64,000 nt of DNA from Rhabditoides inermis (Eukaryota; Nematoda; Chromadorea; Rhabditida; Rhabditidae), in the NCBI GenBank assembly GCA_963966185.1, contig CAWZYM010000280.1, forward strand, positions 944,501-1,008,500. Reading direction: 5' to 3'. The notes beneath the pieces were generated by a model. The model had not been told where the DNA came from and did not search any database. It was given only the letters and a program-made list of their open reading frames with translations. This document shows, piece by piece, positions 45,815-57,230 of the stretch. Positions within the stretch are counted from its first letter, which is position 1. The number at the start of each line of letters is the position of its first letter. Made by a program: the position numbers and the translations under genes.

Positions 45815-46554
45815 ATATTTATATATCTCGGCTCTCGGCTTGGCGAAGAAATTTCGACTCGCGAACAAAAGAGAAAAGAAAAGAGAAATTTGTACATAGT
45901 GGTTGGTGCGAGTACGTACATAGTGTATCTGCTGTACAGTGTGTTGCTTGTTCTACACCCGGATATAAATTTAACGATGCTTTGAAAAATTGCGAAAAAT
46001 TGGTCTTTTCAAACATTTACCAATAGGTACGGTTTGTACTGTACATCACTACGAATCTATAGTTCTAATCTCGCAATAAGTTACGCGCGGTGGGGTAGAT
46101 CAGAGGAAGACGGAGAGTCAGCTCTCGGCAATAGCGCGCAAAACCAGAGAGACAGGCGGTTATGGCACCGTATTTCGAACTGCAAGCGAAGTAGATCGAA
46201 AACTATCGCTCTGGCGCAGAGTATATCACATTTCCGCAAAACGTAACTGAGTGTGAAATGCAACCTGTTACTTGTACAGCACAGATCATAACTATTGGTT
46301 AGAATTTAAAACGTATGCAAAACTGATTTTTCCGAACTTCCCCAACCGTGATCCAATAATTCACGCAGACTTTCTGTGTGCCTATATACCAGATCACTTT
46401 CGTACTTTCCATTTTCCCTACCACACAGATCATTTCAAAGTAATGCCTATCACATTTGCATAACAGACCGGAACAATGCGCAACAACCAGTCGACAAGCA
46501 ATCACGCGCAATCACGCAAGATTATACGCGGATTTGGCGCCGTTTTCAGCACCA

Positions 46555-46870
46555 TTAAAGGGAGTGTACACTCTGAATTCCGAAGTTGAGTTAGCACCAG
46601 GATGTGAAAATATGTTGGAAATGATATACTTTTGTCAATACAACTATTTGCTGAAAACTTCTGCAAGTTGGTGAAAATTGAGCGCAAAATGTATCAAAAT
46701 ACTGAAATTGGTGCCAATTGGTGCCAATTTTCAATGTTCAACAGAACTTTTCACTGACTTATAGGTATCTCTGACACATAGTTGCATTGACAAAAGTACA
46801 TTATTTTCAACATATTTTCACATCCCGGTGCTAACTCAACTTCGAAATTCAGAGTGTACACTCCCTTTAA
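46555..46870. mobile_element. TTAA-flanked MITE, 316 bp, long inverted repeats
   Basis: Ends TTAAAGGGAGTGTACACTCT and its inverse. Inverted similarity extends about 90 bp (GTTGAGTTAGCACC(A/G)GGATG, then TGAAAATATGTTGAAAAT-like). Same family as 45263-45814. Confidence 0.85.
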
Positions 46871-47360
46871 AATGAGTTGCGGCTCTCACTCTCTCTCTCT
46901 CTCAATCCTTGGGTGCTCAATCAAGCTCTCACATACATTCCAGTTTATCACGGTTTCATTCGGGTTTCGCAAACCGTAGGGAGTGAGAACGGGTGCACCA
47001 CTGATCACAACCTCGTGCCAATCTGATGCCGCTATTTTGAATACCCACACGCGTCGTTCGATTTTATTTTATGACATAACGCGAGGGCATGGTATTGTAA
47101 TGCCTGTGTGTGAATGTGAACACTTTCGATTTCCGGTCATACTTGATAAGTAATCAGTCACATTCACCCTATTCGCAAACAGAATTGACATTTAAAGTTA
47201 GTATTCAACATCACATCAAATATATTTAACGGCATGAGTGATACTGGTTGCTTGGCAATCTATTTTCCGCCACCAATTTCAGCCGATTGTTCACACCGCG
47301 CGCTTTTTTGTTGTCTGTTTTTTTGGTTTGTTCCGAAATGATCAGCGAGTGAGTCTGGTA

Positions 47361-47418
<58 letters not shown>

Positions 47419-48227
47419 ACTTTCTTTTTGCCACTCTCTCCCTATTCAAAATCCGATTTCAGCAATTGAAATTCCACCGAGCGCCATTTTGCATAGCTAG
47501 TCACAATTCACTTTCACAGTTTCAGAAATCGTTTGATATTTGATATTTCATTCATTCGATTCCGCATATACATTTTGATTCGATGTTGAATACCAATTTC
47601 AAATGTCAGTCTTATTTACGAATAGGTAGGGATGGGCCTGATTACCTATTAAGTACGACCGGAAAACGGACCTGTTGCGAGGCATTTGTTCCACCACATG
47701 TCTTTAATCATTTGATAATCTTCGTACCCCTTTTCATCTTATTCCGGCCGGTCTGTTTGTTTTTCTCACATGTTCACATTTGTTTTATTTTGTCTGAATT
47801 CCTGTTGCCATGTAATTCACACGCCAAATCAAAAAAAAACTGAAATTCTTTGATTCCGTGTTTTCTTTCGATCTCTTTTTTCTTTTCTTTTTTCTGACTG
47901 TGAGATTGTAAAAAGTAAAAACGCGCGGGATAAGTTCGTTGTTCTCTCTGCGTTGGTTTTTGGTGTTTCCACTAGGTAGACGGTGTACCCACATTTTTGT
48001 TCTTATAGCGCTCACGAGTCAGTTTCTTTTTCCATGTTTCTGTTTCGATCTCTGACGCAAGCCTATCACGCGCCAACAAGTTGTCAGGAAACTGAGAGAG
48101 CACCAATCACCACTATATCAACATTTCACATCAGCCAAACGGCTCTTATTCGAGAGTTGTTGTGCTATGTGTTTTGTGTTATGACGTGGTGTGTGTGTGT
48201 GTGATTTGAATATGCAAATTTCAGGGG
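46871..48227. other. intergenic, upstream of the transporter
   Basis: Holds a CT microsatellite (47364-47414). No supportable gene. A TTTCAG just before the transporter ATG suggests an unseen 5' non-coding exon or trans-splice acceptor. Confidence 0.5.
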
Positions 48228-49343
48228 ATGACCGCAATCCGCGTGGGTGCGATGCTGCGGTGGGCCCGTCAGAATGTGCTGCTCCTACTCACTCTACTGG
48301 GAGTAGTGGGAGGAATCGCGATCGGAGGATTCTTGCGGTGAGTGAGACATCATAAGTTTCACGCAGAGAATACATGAAAGGAAGATTTTTTCTCAATCCC
48401 TCCAGTACTTTCCATAACACCTCACCCTCTTCTCCTGTCAGGTACGCTGAGCCGTCCGCCCGCGCGCGTCAGCTGATCGGCTATCCGGGAGAACTGTTCA
48501 TGAACATGCTCAAGATGATGATACTGCCACTCATATGCAGCAGCTTGATATCCGGTGAGTTCTGCAATTCGTGACAAAAAAAACCTTTCGGAGTTACTTA
48601 TCCTAACGTCAACTTGTGTAAAGAGCTACAAAAATCATTGTAAGTACGAGCATTAGAAGAGGAGTAGACGTGATCAGAGAGTGTCTCACGTGGAGAGTGG
48701 GGAGAGAAACGAGAGCATGGCACACCGTGGACCACGTGGGCCACGTGGCACATGCTGCTCACATTTCTCTGACTGTACTGTATTGATATTTCACATTTAT
48801 CAAACTACTAGCAGGCACTTGTTAGTCAATTACTGAGTTAGTAAGTTAGTAAGTACAAGTAAGTTCTTGTACTTCTTCCTAGGCCTCTCGCAGCTGGACG
48901 GGAAGACCTCGGGGAAGCTGGGCTCGCGCGCGCTCATGTACTATGTGCTCACCACCACACATGCCGTCATTGTAAGTCGAATATGGTTTACAAGTTAGTA
49001 AGTTGTAGTTATTGATACAACAAGTAGCGTACCCTCTGAATTCATAACTTTAAATTCACAACTGTTGCCAAACATTCGTTCGCTCTCCTTATTAGAAACA
49101 TGTTTGATACATATGCCGAACCTAAAAAAAATCGTGATTGTAATTGAAAAGTGGTTATGGTCATGTTTTCACCACAACCCACGTATTTCATTGTAAGCGA
49201 ACACTTTCACAGCCTATTAACATTATATATTTTATATTTATAATTCAGCTCGGAATCGTCTTGGTGATGCTCATTCATCCCGGAAACTCTGCGCACAGGT
49301 GAGAAAGATGGAGAGGGAGAGGGAAGAGAAGGAAGGACGGAGA

Positions 49344-49412
<69 letters not shown>

Positions 49413-49433
49413 GTGTGTGTGTGAGAGAGAGAG

Positions 49434-49491
<58 letters not shown>

Positions 49492-49598
49492 GAGAGAAAA
49501 GAGAGAGAGAGAGAGAAAGAGAGAAAGAGAGAGAGAGAGAAAGAGAGAGAAAGAGAGAGAACGAGTGTGTGTGGGAGAGAGAGACACAGAGAGAGAGA

Positions 49599-49630
<32 letters not shown>

Positions 49631-49686
49631 CAGAGAGAGAGAGAGAGAACGAGTGTGTGTGTGAGAGAGAGACACAGAGAGAGAGA

Positions 49687-49731
<45 letters not shown>

Positions 49732-49754
49732 AGAGAGAAAAGAGAGAGAGAGAG

Positions 49755-49785
<31 letters not shown>

Positions 49786-50730
49786 GAGAGAGAGAGAGAG
49801 AGAGCGAGAGAGAAGCGAGAGAGAGAGATCTTCAGGGAGTCTGTCCACGCTCTGTCCAATGGCGAAGAAGTGCATCAAGTGGACGCCGCAGACAAGTTCC
49901 TCGATCTCATACGGTATCGATTTATTGATCGAAATTGTCTTTCGGTATCGATTTATTGATCGAAATTCTCATACAGCATCGAGTGATTTATCTAAATTCT
50001 CACTCGGTATCGATTTATGGATCGATTTACACGCGTTTTTGCTTATTGAAAAAGTGTTAAAAAAATCATTTTAATACAGTAATATAAAAAGTGTTTTAAA
50101 CAAAACTATAAATCAATTATAATTAAATACAGAATTACAATTTCATTTTCCAGCAACATGTTTCCGGAAAACATCATCCGCTCCATGTTCTCGCTGCAGG
50201 AGACGAAGCTTGTTCCAGTGAACACGACGCTGGCAGATGGAGAAGTGAGCGGATCAGTAACCAAGACCACAATGCACAACAGAATTCAACATTTATCGCA
50301 TTATGTGATCATAACTCAAACATCAAATATTCACAGAGTAGCGCCGGGAAGCATAGGTATTTCATCTTGTCGCGCCGGTGTCCGCGGCCACGCTCTTCCA
50401 ACCAAGACCAATCAATCAATAATCAATAATCGATCAATCATTCGATCAAAGACATCGATCAAAGCGGATCGACTATCACATCAGTTAATCGATTAATCAA
50501 TCAATCAATAGATCATTTCAGGTCGTAGGAGAAGACGTCCGAAAGTTGGAGTACAGAGACGGAATGAACATTCTTGGTGAACAGTGAGGGAGAGAGAAAG
50601 AGAGGGGAGAGAAAGGAGAGAGAGGAGAGAGAGGAGAGAGAGGAGAGAGAGGAGAGAGAGGAGAGAGAGGAGAGAGAGGAGAGAGAGGAGAGAGAGGAGA
50701 GAGAGAGGAGAGAAGAGAGCGAGAGAGAGC

Positions 50731-50766
<36 letters not shown>

Positions 50767-51085
50767 GAGAGAGACATTCAGGTCTGATCGTCTTCTGTAT
50801 CGTTATGGGTATCATCATCGGGAAGCTTGGAGCGCCGGCCAAGCCACTGGCGGATCTGTTTGGGGTGAGTGGCTGTTCAGTTCAGTACTATACTGTACTA
50901 ACTGTATACTGTATAGTAATATACTGTATAGTATAGTACTGTATAGTACAGTTCAGTACATTTCTGTACTATTGTTTCAATCCTTTACATTTGACTTTCA
51001 GGCACTCGACATTGTTATCACGAAGATGGTGGGACTAGTGATGTGGTACGTAGAACCTCTCTCTCTCTCCCTCTCTTTCTCTCTC

Positions 51086-51119
<34 letters not shown>

Positions 51120-51342
51120 AACATCTTCTTCACAGGCTCGGTCCCGTTGGAATCGCGTCACTGATCGCGGAGAAAATGCTGGCGATCGAGAATATTGGAG
51201 AGACTGCGAGAATGCTGGGTACGTTTTTCATTAAAGAAATTGAAGGTACAGATCTAGCCATATAAGGATACCTTGTCACATGAATCATAGAGGAACGTAC
51301 AATACTCGGACAAGAAGTGGAATCCAAGTGATGAGTGAAAGA

Positions 51343-51397
<55 letters not shown>

Positions 51398-53525
51398 ATA
51401 TTTCAGGTCTCTATATGATCACTGTGGTCATCGGCCTTCTTCTACAATGCTTCGTCACTCTACCCCTCATCTACTTTATCGGAACGAGGTATACGTTTCA
51501 CTGAAAACGTATTGTTTACGTTTACGATTATATGTCATTCGACACTTGCAATATGTTTGTTTGCAGACAAAACCCGTACATCATTCTTCGCGGTCTCGGA
51601 CAGGCAATTCTCAATGCACTTGGAACAAGCAGCAGGTATGACTTGATTTGATAACATCGTTATCACAAACAATATTATCGTTATCGATTGCACTCCCGGA
51701 TACCCCGGACGAGTGCTTTCCAAAAATATTCAGTGTTTGACACTGAGCGAACTCAGGTCAGAACTCTAGGCGTACCTTGAGTACTGGGTTATAAACCAAC
51801 GCTGACTGTCGCGGCCTCTCTCTTAGCCCACGGCCGCGTGTGATTCGCACCGGGTTTATGGCGCGTGTGAGAGAGCGCGCATATGTGAGAGAGTGCGAGG
51901 CGGACAGAGCATCATTAGCTATTTTGAAAGCACTGATTAGTTTAGGATTGACTTTTCAGTGCTGCCACCCTGCCGATCACCTTCCAATGTCTCAACCGAA
52001 TCGGAATCGACCCTCGAATCACGAAATTCGTCCTGCCCGTTGGAGCAATGGTCAACATGGTATGCCACCATACGTTTCGTATTCCTTATATCATATGCGT
52101 TCATGATTACGTGTTAATGTGTCCATTTGCCGCTTAAATATATAGTTTACAGGACGGCACAGCTCTGTACGAAGCTGTCGCCTCCATCTTCATTGCTCAA
52201 ATGAACGGACGGGAGCTGAGCATCGGAGAGGTGCTCACTGTGAGGTGAGACGTTTTCACATACATTTGTATGTAATGCAGGAAGATATAAGCACATATGA
52301 TAGACATGCTCACCGTAAAGTAAAAAAGATCTATCCATTTCCAGTGTGACCGCCACTCTCGCTTCCATCGGAGCCGCCGCTATTCCGTCGGCTGGACTGG
52401 TGGGTAGAGAGGGGAAAAGAGAGATAGGGGAAAGAGAAATAGAGGGAGAGAGAGGGAGAGAGAAAAAGAAAGGGGGAGAGAGAATAAGAGAGAGAGGGAG
52501 AGAGAGAGGGAGATAGAGAGAGGGGGAGAGAGAGAGAGTCTTCCAGGTGACCATGCTGATCGTTCTCACCGCCCTCGGTCTCCCTCCCCAGGAAGTGTCT
52601 CTCATCATCGCTGTCGACTGGTTGCTGTGAGTTAGAAATAAATATTATAAAATAAATGATAGTTATATATTATTAACTGGCGGTATCAAACTCTTCGAAA
52701 GATTCATCAATAAAGTAATAAAGACTTGTGAGTGACATCGAAATAGTTGCAGTATCCGTCTCTCCGAAACTACGTTCGAAAAGTGCGTAGTCAGAGCGCT
52801 TCGAAACGACAGTAGATCAGACAGATCAGACAGTTGATCGAATCAGTCGATCAGTTGATTAGATCAGAAGATCATACAGTCTGTTTTCTAGACGTTCTGT
52901 TCATCGCGAGCTCGTGTCGAAAACGATACTGGCAGCACCTCCAATGCGCGTTGAATTGAACCTAATTTATTACTGTAATTTTCTGCGTCACACTATATAC
53001 ATAATAGTCACGGTGAAGTTGAAAAGAACGACCGATTACTCGAGAATATTGCTTTCACCTATGAGAGACGTTCATGAAACGTAGCAATTTGTCAAGGTCG
53101 TGTTTCTTCGGGAACAAGTACTACGCACCGATGTTACATAGATCTGCGATGAAGGAACATACCCAGTCACAACTCGCAATTTTCAGCGACACTGAGTAGT
53201 TGTGCAGTTGTACCGTTCGAGATTCACTATTTTTCAGTGACAGACTGCGCACGGCGGTGAACGTGATTGGAGACGCGTTCGGGTGCGGATTCGTACACCA
53301 TCTGTGCAAGGACGATCTGGACAAGATGGGGGATATGGGGAAGAGCGGCACCACACATGTGAGGGGGGAAAAAGAGAGGGAGAGGGAGAGAGATGAGAGA
53401 GGGAGAGAGGGAGAGAGAGGAGAGAGAGAGAGAGAGAGATATCCTTCTAGGGAGTCGACTTTGACGCGCTGGCTCGTGACTCGGAGGTTCTCCCGACCAC
53501 GATTCAACACCAAATGAAACTGTAG
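48228..53525 (+). CDS. glutamate/neutral amino-acid transporter (SLC1/EAAT family)
   Basis: Sodium-coupled plasma-membrane carrier that clears glutamate or moves neutral amino acids. Sixteen or so exons join in frame with canonical sites. Seen in order: TM1 ([20 protein letters not shown]), TM2 ([20 protein letters not shown]), TM3 ([19 protein letters not shown]), the variable ectoloop ([16 protein letters not shown]), [22 protein letters not shown]4 ([16 protein letters not shown]), TM5-6, the hairpin-1 serine motif [15 protein letters not shown], the TM7 motif [20 protein letters not shown], hairpin 2 ([20 protein letters not shown]) and TM8 [20 protein letters not shown]. In TM8 most relatives have D-S-x-G; here it is DAFGCG. 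The Asp and Arg region for substrate binding is kept. Length about 480 residues, within the family range. ATG 48228 follows TTTCAGGGG; stop TAG 53523-53525. The introns carry large GA repeats. Confidence 0.95.
48725..48756 (+). promoter_or_regulatory. clustered CACGTGG motifs in an intron
   Basis: ACCACGTGGGCCACGTGG and a nearby CACGTGGA give three E-box (CACGTG) cores within about 70 bp (48689-48750) in an intron of the transporter gene. Function inferred only. Confidence 0.3.
49320..49835. repeat. GA-rich intron array with a GAACGAGTGTGTGTG motif
   Basis: About 500 bp of GA with AAAGAGAG variants. GAACGAGTGTGTGTG followed by GAGAGAGACACAGAG recurs three times (49408, 49559, 49647), so a higher-order unit was duplicated. 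Confidence 0.9.
50580..50780. repeat. (GAGAGAGGA)n array and GA tract
   Basis: A 9-bp unit repeated about 11 times (50612-50710), followed by GA/GC-GA, ending just before an exon of the transporter. Confidence 0.9.
51347..51395. repeat. (TA)n microsatellite
   Basis: About 22 TA units in a transporter intron next to the acceptor. Confidence 0.9.
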
Positions 53526-54085
53526 AAAATCAACAATACCTCATAGCAATTCTGAACTAACTACCGATGTTTTAGAGTTTTTTTTCAGTTTAAGTTTTCA
53601 GTATTCTATATTCTATTCCTATTCATCATCTTTTCGATGAACTGACTGTATTTGGGAAGCTTTAGACGTTTTTGTTCTTTTGTAATCACCGATTTTCACT
53701 TTTGTACATATCCATACACATGCGCTAGTCCGATGTCTTTTATAATTTATAATCTATTCAATGTACATTTATAATTATAAAAAGTTTTTTTTTAAAGTAA
53801 TATGCATGGCAATCTGGCAATTTGTGAATGTTCAGTGATGCATTTCGGTATATCGCCAGCACTGTGATTATTTCGATTGGATGACCAACAGGAACGCAGA
53901 GAATTCTGATACATAAAATAACATAGCATCTCGCACAGTTACTACGTACCTACAGCTTCCTATTGACGCTTCAAAGTCCTATGTTTCAGGTACAGAAGAG
54001 TGTGATGAGTTAAAAAAAAACTGTGACGAGAGCCCAGACGACAGGTGTGCGTCTCGCAATTTTGCATCAACTTTCGCAATAGTAT
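53526..54085. other. intergenic, no gene seen
   Basis: AT-rich 3' flank of the transporter, with no supportable feature. Confidence 0.4.
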
Positions 54086-54551
54086 AGCGATGAACGAAGA
54101 AACCAAGGAAATCGTGCAGATACTTGCCATGATAGTATTGAGTGCAGTATATGCGTGGTGTCGGCTCTTATTTTTTTTAATATCGCTTTTTGGTGTATTG
54201 ATGTGGTCGGCTCGGAAAAAGCTCAACGTACGTTGCAAACAATCATAAATCATAATTAATAAAAATTAATTAAAATTAGTTACTAACACATACGATGTTT
54301 TTAGACTCACTACTGGTATATAACTAGTGATCTGCCATATTGTCCACGTTATTCTATAAAGACGGCAAAAAAATTGAAAAGACCCACTAGCTTCCCCATG
54401 GTGGGTCCGGGCACGAAAATTTCAAATGGACGATACGGTAAGAAGAGCTTTCATGTTTTCTCGAGCTTACGTTTCACCACAAATTGATAAGAAATGACCG
54501 TCATTTCTTTTCGATAAACGCAGTGAGGTCGCTCAGAATTAGATGCAAACA

Positions 54552-54630
54552 GACATTGCTTGGCGCAACTGGTTAAAGTTTCGCCTGACAGTCACGGGTC
54601 GCGGGTTCGGATCCGCTGACGAACTTTGCT
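54552..54630 (+). other. tRNA-like sequence
   Basis: TGGCGCAACTGGTTAAAG (A-box-like) and GGGTTCGGATCC (B box) 38 bp apart. No clean cloverleaf is evident by eye. It is likely a tRNA-derived repeat. Confidence 0.45.
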
Positions 54631-54714
54631 ACAACTCTTTCGCTACAGTTCGCCTGCCTGCGAATCATAACGCGTGTAGAATTCAGTCAATCATTTGGGA
54701 TTTTTGTCCACTTT

Positions 54715-55161
54715 AGTCGGATCGGATCCTATAAGCCATCCGTGACATTTCACAGGTTGTGCAGTTTTGTGCAACACAACAAGTATGTCTTCAAATATCC
54801 AAAACGCTTTGAAGGAATCGAACCCGTGGGCAGCTCGCACCAATTGCGCACTGGCGGTGCGCTCTACCACTGCGCCATTGAGGCTCGTACTGAGAGGTCA
54901 TTGCATTTCGAAGATATGTTTGTATAATTGTGCACTGAAAAGACCAGTGGAGCTACATGTGCTCTCTTTTCAGTTTCCTAACCACTGCCTCTATGGCGCA
55001 TTGGTATTGCGCGCCGCCAGCGCACAATCGCTGCGCCCTGTCCATGGGTTCGATTCCTTCTCATGGAAGCGTTTTAGATCTTTGAAGACATACACGTTGT
55101 GTTGCACAAAACTGCACAACATTTGGAATGTCACGGATGGCATATAGGATGCAATCCGACT
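54715..55161. mobile_element. foldback element with a tRNA-like core in each arm
   Basis: Two arms of about 170-190 bp (54715-54900 and 54975-55161) are inverted copies (CCATCCGTGACATT, TTGTGCAGTTTTGTGCAACA, AAGGAATCGAACCC). Each arm holds an A box (TGGCGCA-TGGTA) and a B box (GGGTTCGATTCC) of a tRNA-like unit. Transcription of either arm would run towards the outer end. Confidence 0.8.
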
Positions 55162-57230
55162 ATATACTCGTTGAACACTATTTATCTGTTTATGATACAG
55201 TATGTTCTCCTTTCTTGAATGCATTTATGATATCGATAATTGTAGTGAAAGGCCAAATTACGTCAACATAACTCCTTTAGAAAACATGGTTACATACACA
55301 CTGGATTTTGTCAGTTATAGTCAAATGATTTTTCTCTTCCTCATTGCAATCAACCGTTTCGCGACATTTTCGTGCTCGAAACTCAACTCAATCTTGTTCC
55401 ATAAGTGAGTTTTGACATTCATATGAAATATATCGATTAAATAGTGTTTATGTATGAAGTCATTATAATATGAGTATCCCCCATTTTCACGGTACGCAGT
55501 CGGCCTGAAATCGGCCAGAAAGGAGCGAAATGACGAGATTTTCATGCAAATTGAAAACAATTAGAGGTTTTACGCCGAAAACACGGCAAAAAAGGCGAAC
55601 AATCGAAATCTATACGGACTCGGGATCCACATACCCAAAAATTGAAAAGATTCATCAATTCCGGAAAGAGTTATTAGCCCTGGAAGGTGAAGAGTTCTGT
55701 TTCATTAGAATTACAAATCATATTCATCACCCTAAAATCAGACTGCAAAGCACGCTATAGCGCGGCTGAACCTAAATGTGATTTTTCAAAAAGAACGCAG
55801 ATCATGAGGAAAACTGAGCTGATTAGTGGTAGTGATTCTTAATCTTTGTGAAAAAATTGTTTCAACCTTACTCGACTGTTATTTGTGATAGTTTTTTGCT
55901 GCATGAATAGTGTGTTTTTCGCAATATGTCGCCGATACAATTTTGAATAATGAGTTGTGCATGTGTTTATTGTGCATGTGTTCTTGTGTTCGTAACGTTG
56001 TTTCTGAGACCATCAGAGGGACAATATCGAGGTTCATGAGCATCTTATCAGAATGGCAAGACTATATCATGATCACTGTTTCATTTATAATTTATATAGT
56101 TGTGTTTTTCCATGTTCGAAAGAATCGATAAAGAATCGATGAAAAAAAATTGGTCAAAAAAGACGATCCACTAAAAATTGCGCTTGCTTCCACAATCTAC
56201 TATTCTTTTAGCCGTTTATGGGGCACATTTCGAACGAGATCCTTATCAATAATCAATAATTCATTTCTGGATTATAATCATAACGTATTTATTCTGATTT
56301 GTGAATTTTACAGGTCCGCCGCATTTTCTCTGGATTTTTTATCACGTGATTTTCACATCTTGGTTGAACGATCTTTTTCCTCATCTGCTGTTAGATTTTC
56401 TGGATTTTATTTTGAGCGGCCACATGTTTTACATTAACAACACTATATTGTACGTAGAAATCATGTTCGATTTCCTTCTGCCAATCGTTGCTGCTGTTTG
56501 TATCTTAGAAGAGGTAAGTAATCTAACTTTGTTTGTATGTATTTGAAAATGTATTTCTGATGTCTCATTACACACATCATTTCAGAAGCGTACTCACTTT
56601 TCTGAATCTGGAAAAAAGACACACCAATCTTCACAACGTCAATCACAACTCGAGTTGGTTGAATCCGTTCATAACATCATAACAATGTTTGTGTACATGA
56701 TAAATCGTGATAAACTGAGTCATACGAGCATGTGTGTTCATGTGTCAGCTATATGGGTGATGCCTGGTCAATGACGTTGTTTCACGTCGTCATTCCATCA
56801 CATGCCGAGTACCCGAAACCTCACCTCGGAAATGAACAAACGTTTCGGATTCGAGAATGCCGAAATAACGCCGCGTGAATGTTTGCTGAACTTAATGGTG
56901 TTCTTGGTTTATTTTTAGTTTGATCAGACGATAAATAAACCATGTCACGCTATGTCACGGCCGAATGGTCAAAGCTTGTGATCGGGACAGTAAGTATAAA
57001 AGTTTCATCTTCTCTTTTTCTCACATTGCGCCTATGTATCTTCTCCTGCCACTGTACTTCTCAGAGGATTCAACCTTCCAGAAGAATTCTACGTACAGTA
57101 AACAATAAGCGCACACATGAACGCACACACAAAATGCTTTACGGACAGGAGAATGCTGTTGATACATTACACAATTCTCTTCACTGCAATTATTCCACCT
57201 GATTTTGGTGCTCACAGTTCGATATTCCGC

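Larger units (their letters stand above)
54090..56517 (+). pseudogene. decayed serpentine receptor, paralogue of 57231-59058
   Basis: Pieces match the next gene in order: exon 1 end (LISLFGVLMWSARKKLN), THYWYITSDLP (54303), YSQMIFLFLIAINRFATFSC with SKLNSILFHK (55315-55405), DYIMITVSFIIYIVVFFHVR (56062-56128), and a late segment GPPHFLWIFYHVIFTSWLND followed by HMFYINNTILYVEIMFDFLL (56310-56512). A tRNA-like foldback (54715-55161) and other sequence sit between exons 2 and 3. The frame is not continuous around 56130-56310, and a stop follows KNR. Probably a pseudogene, though some gaps could be introns. Confidence 0.65.

Noticed and set aside
49207..50074. Overlapping ORFs of up to 223 residues on both strands
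   Set aside because: GA-rich intron of the glutamate transporter; the real exons are short and in other positions.
54552..54630. Functional tRNA gene
   Set aside because: A and B boxes are present, but no seven-base-pair acceptor stem or clean anticodon arm could be drawn by eye.
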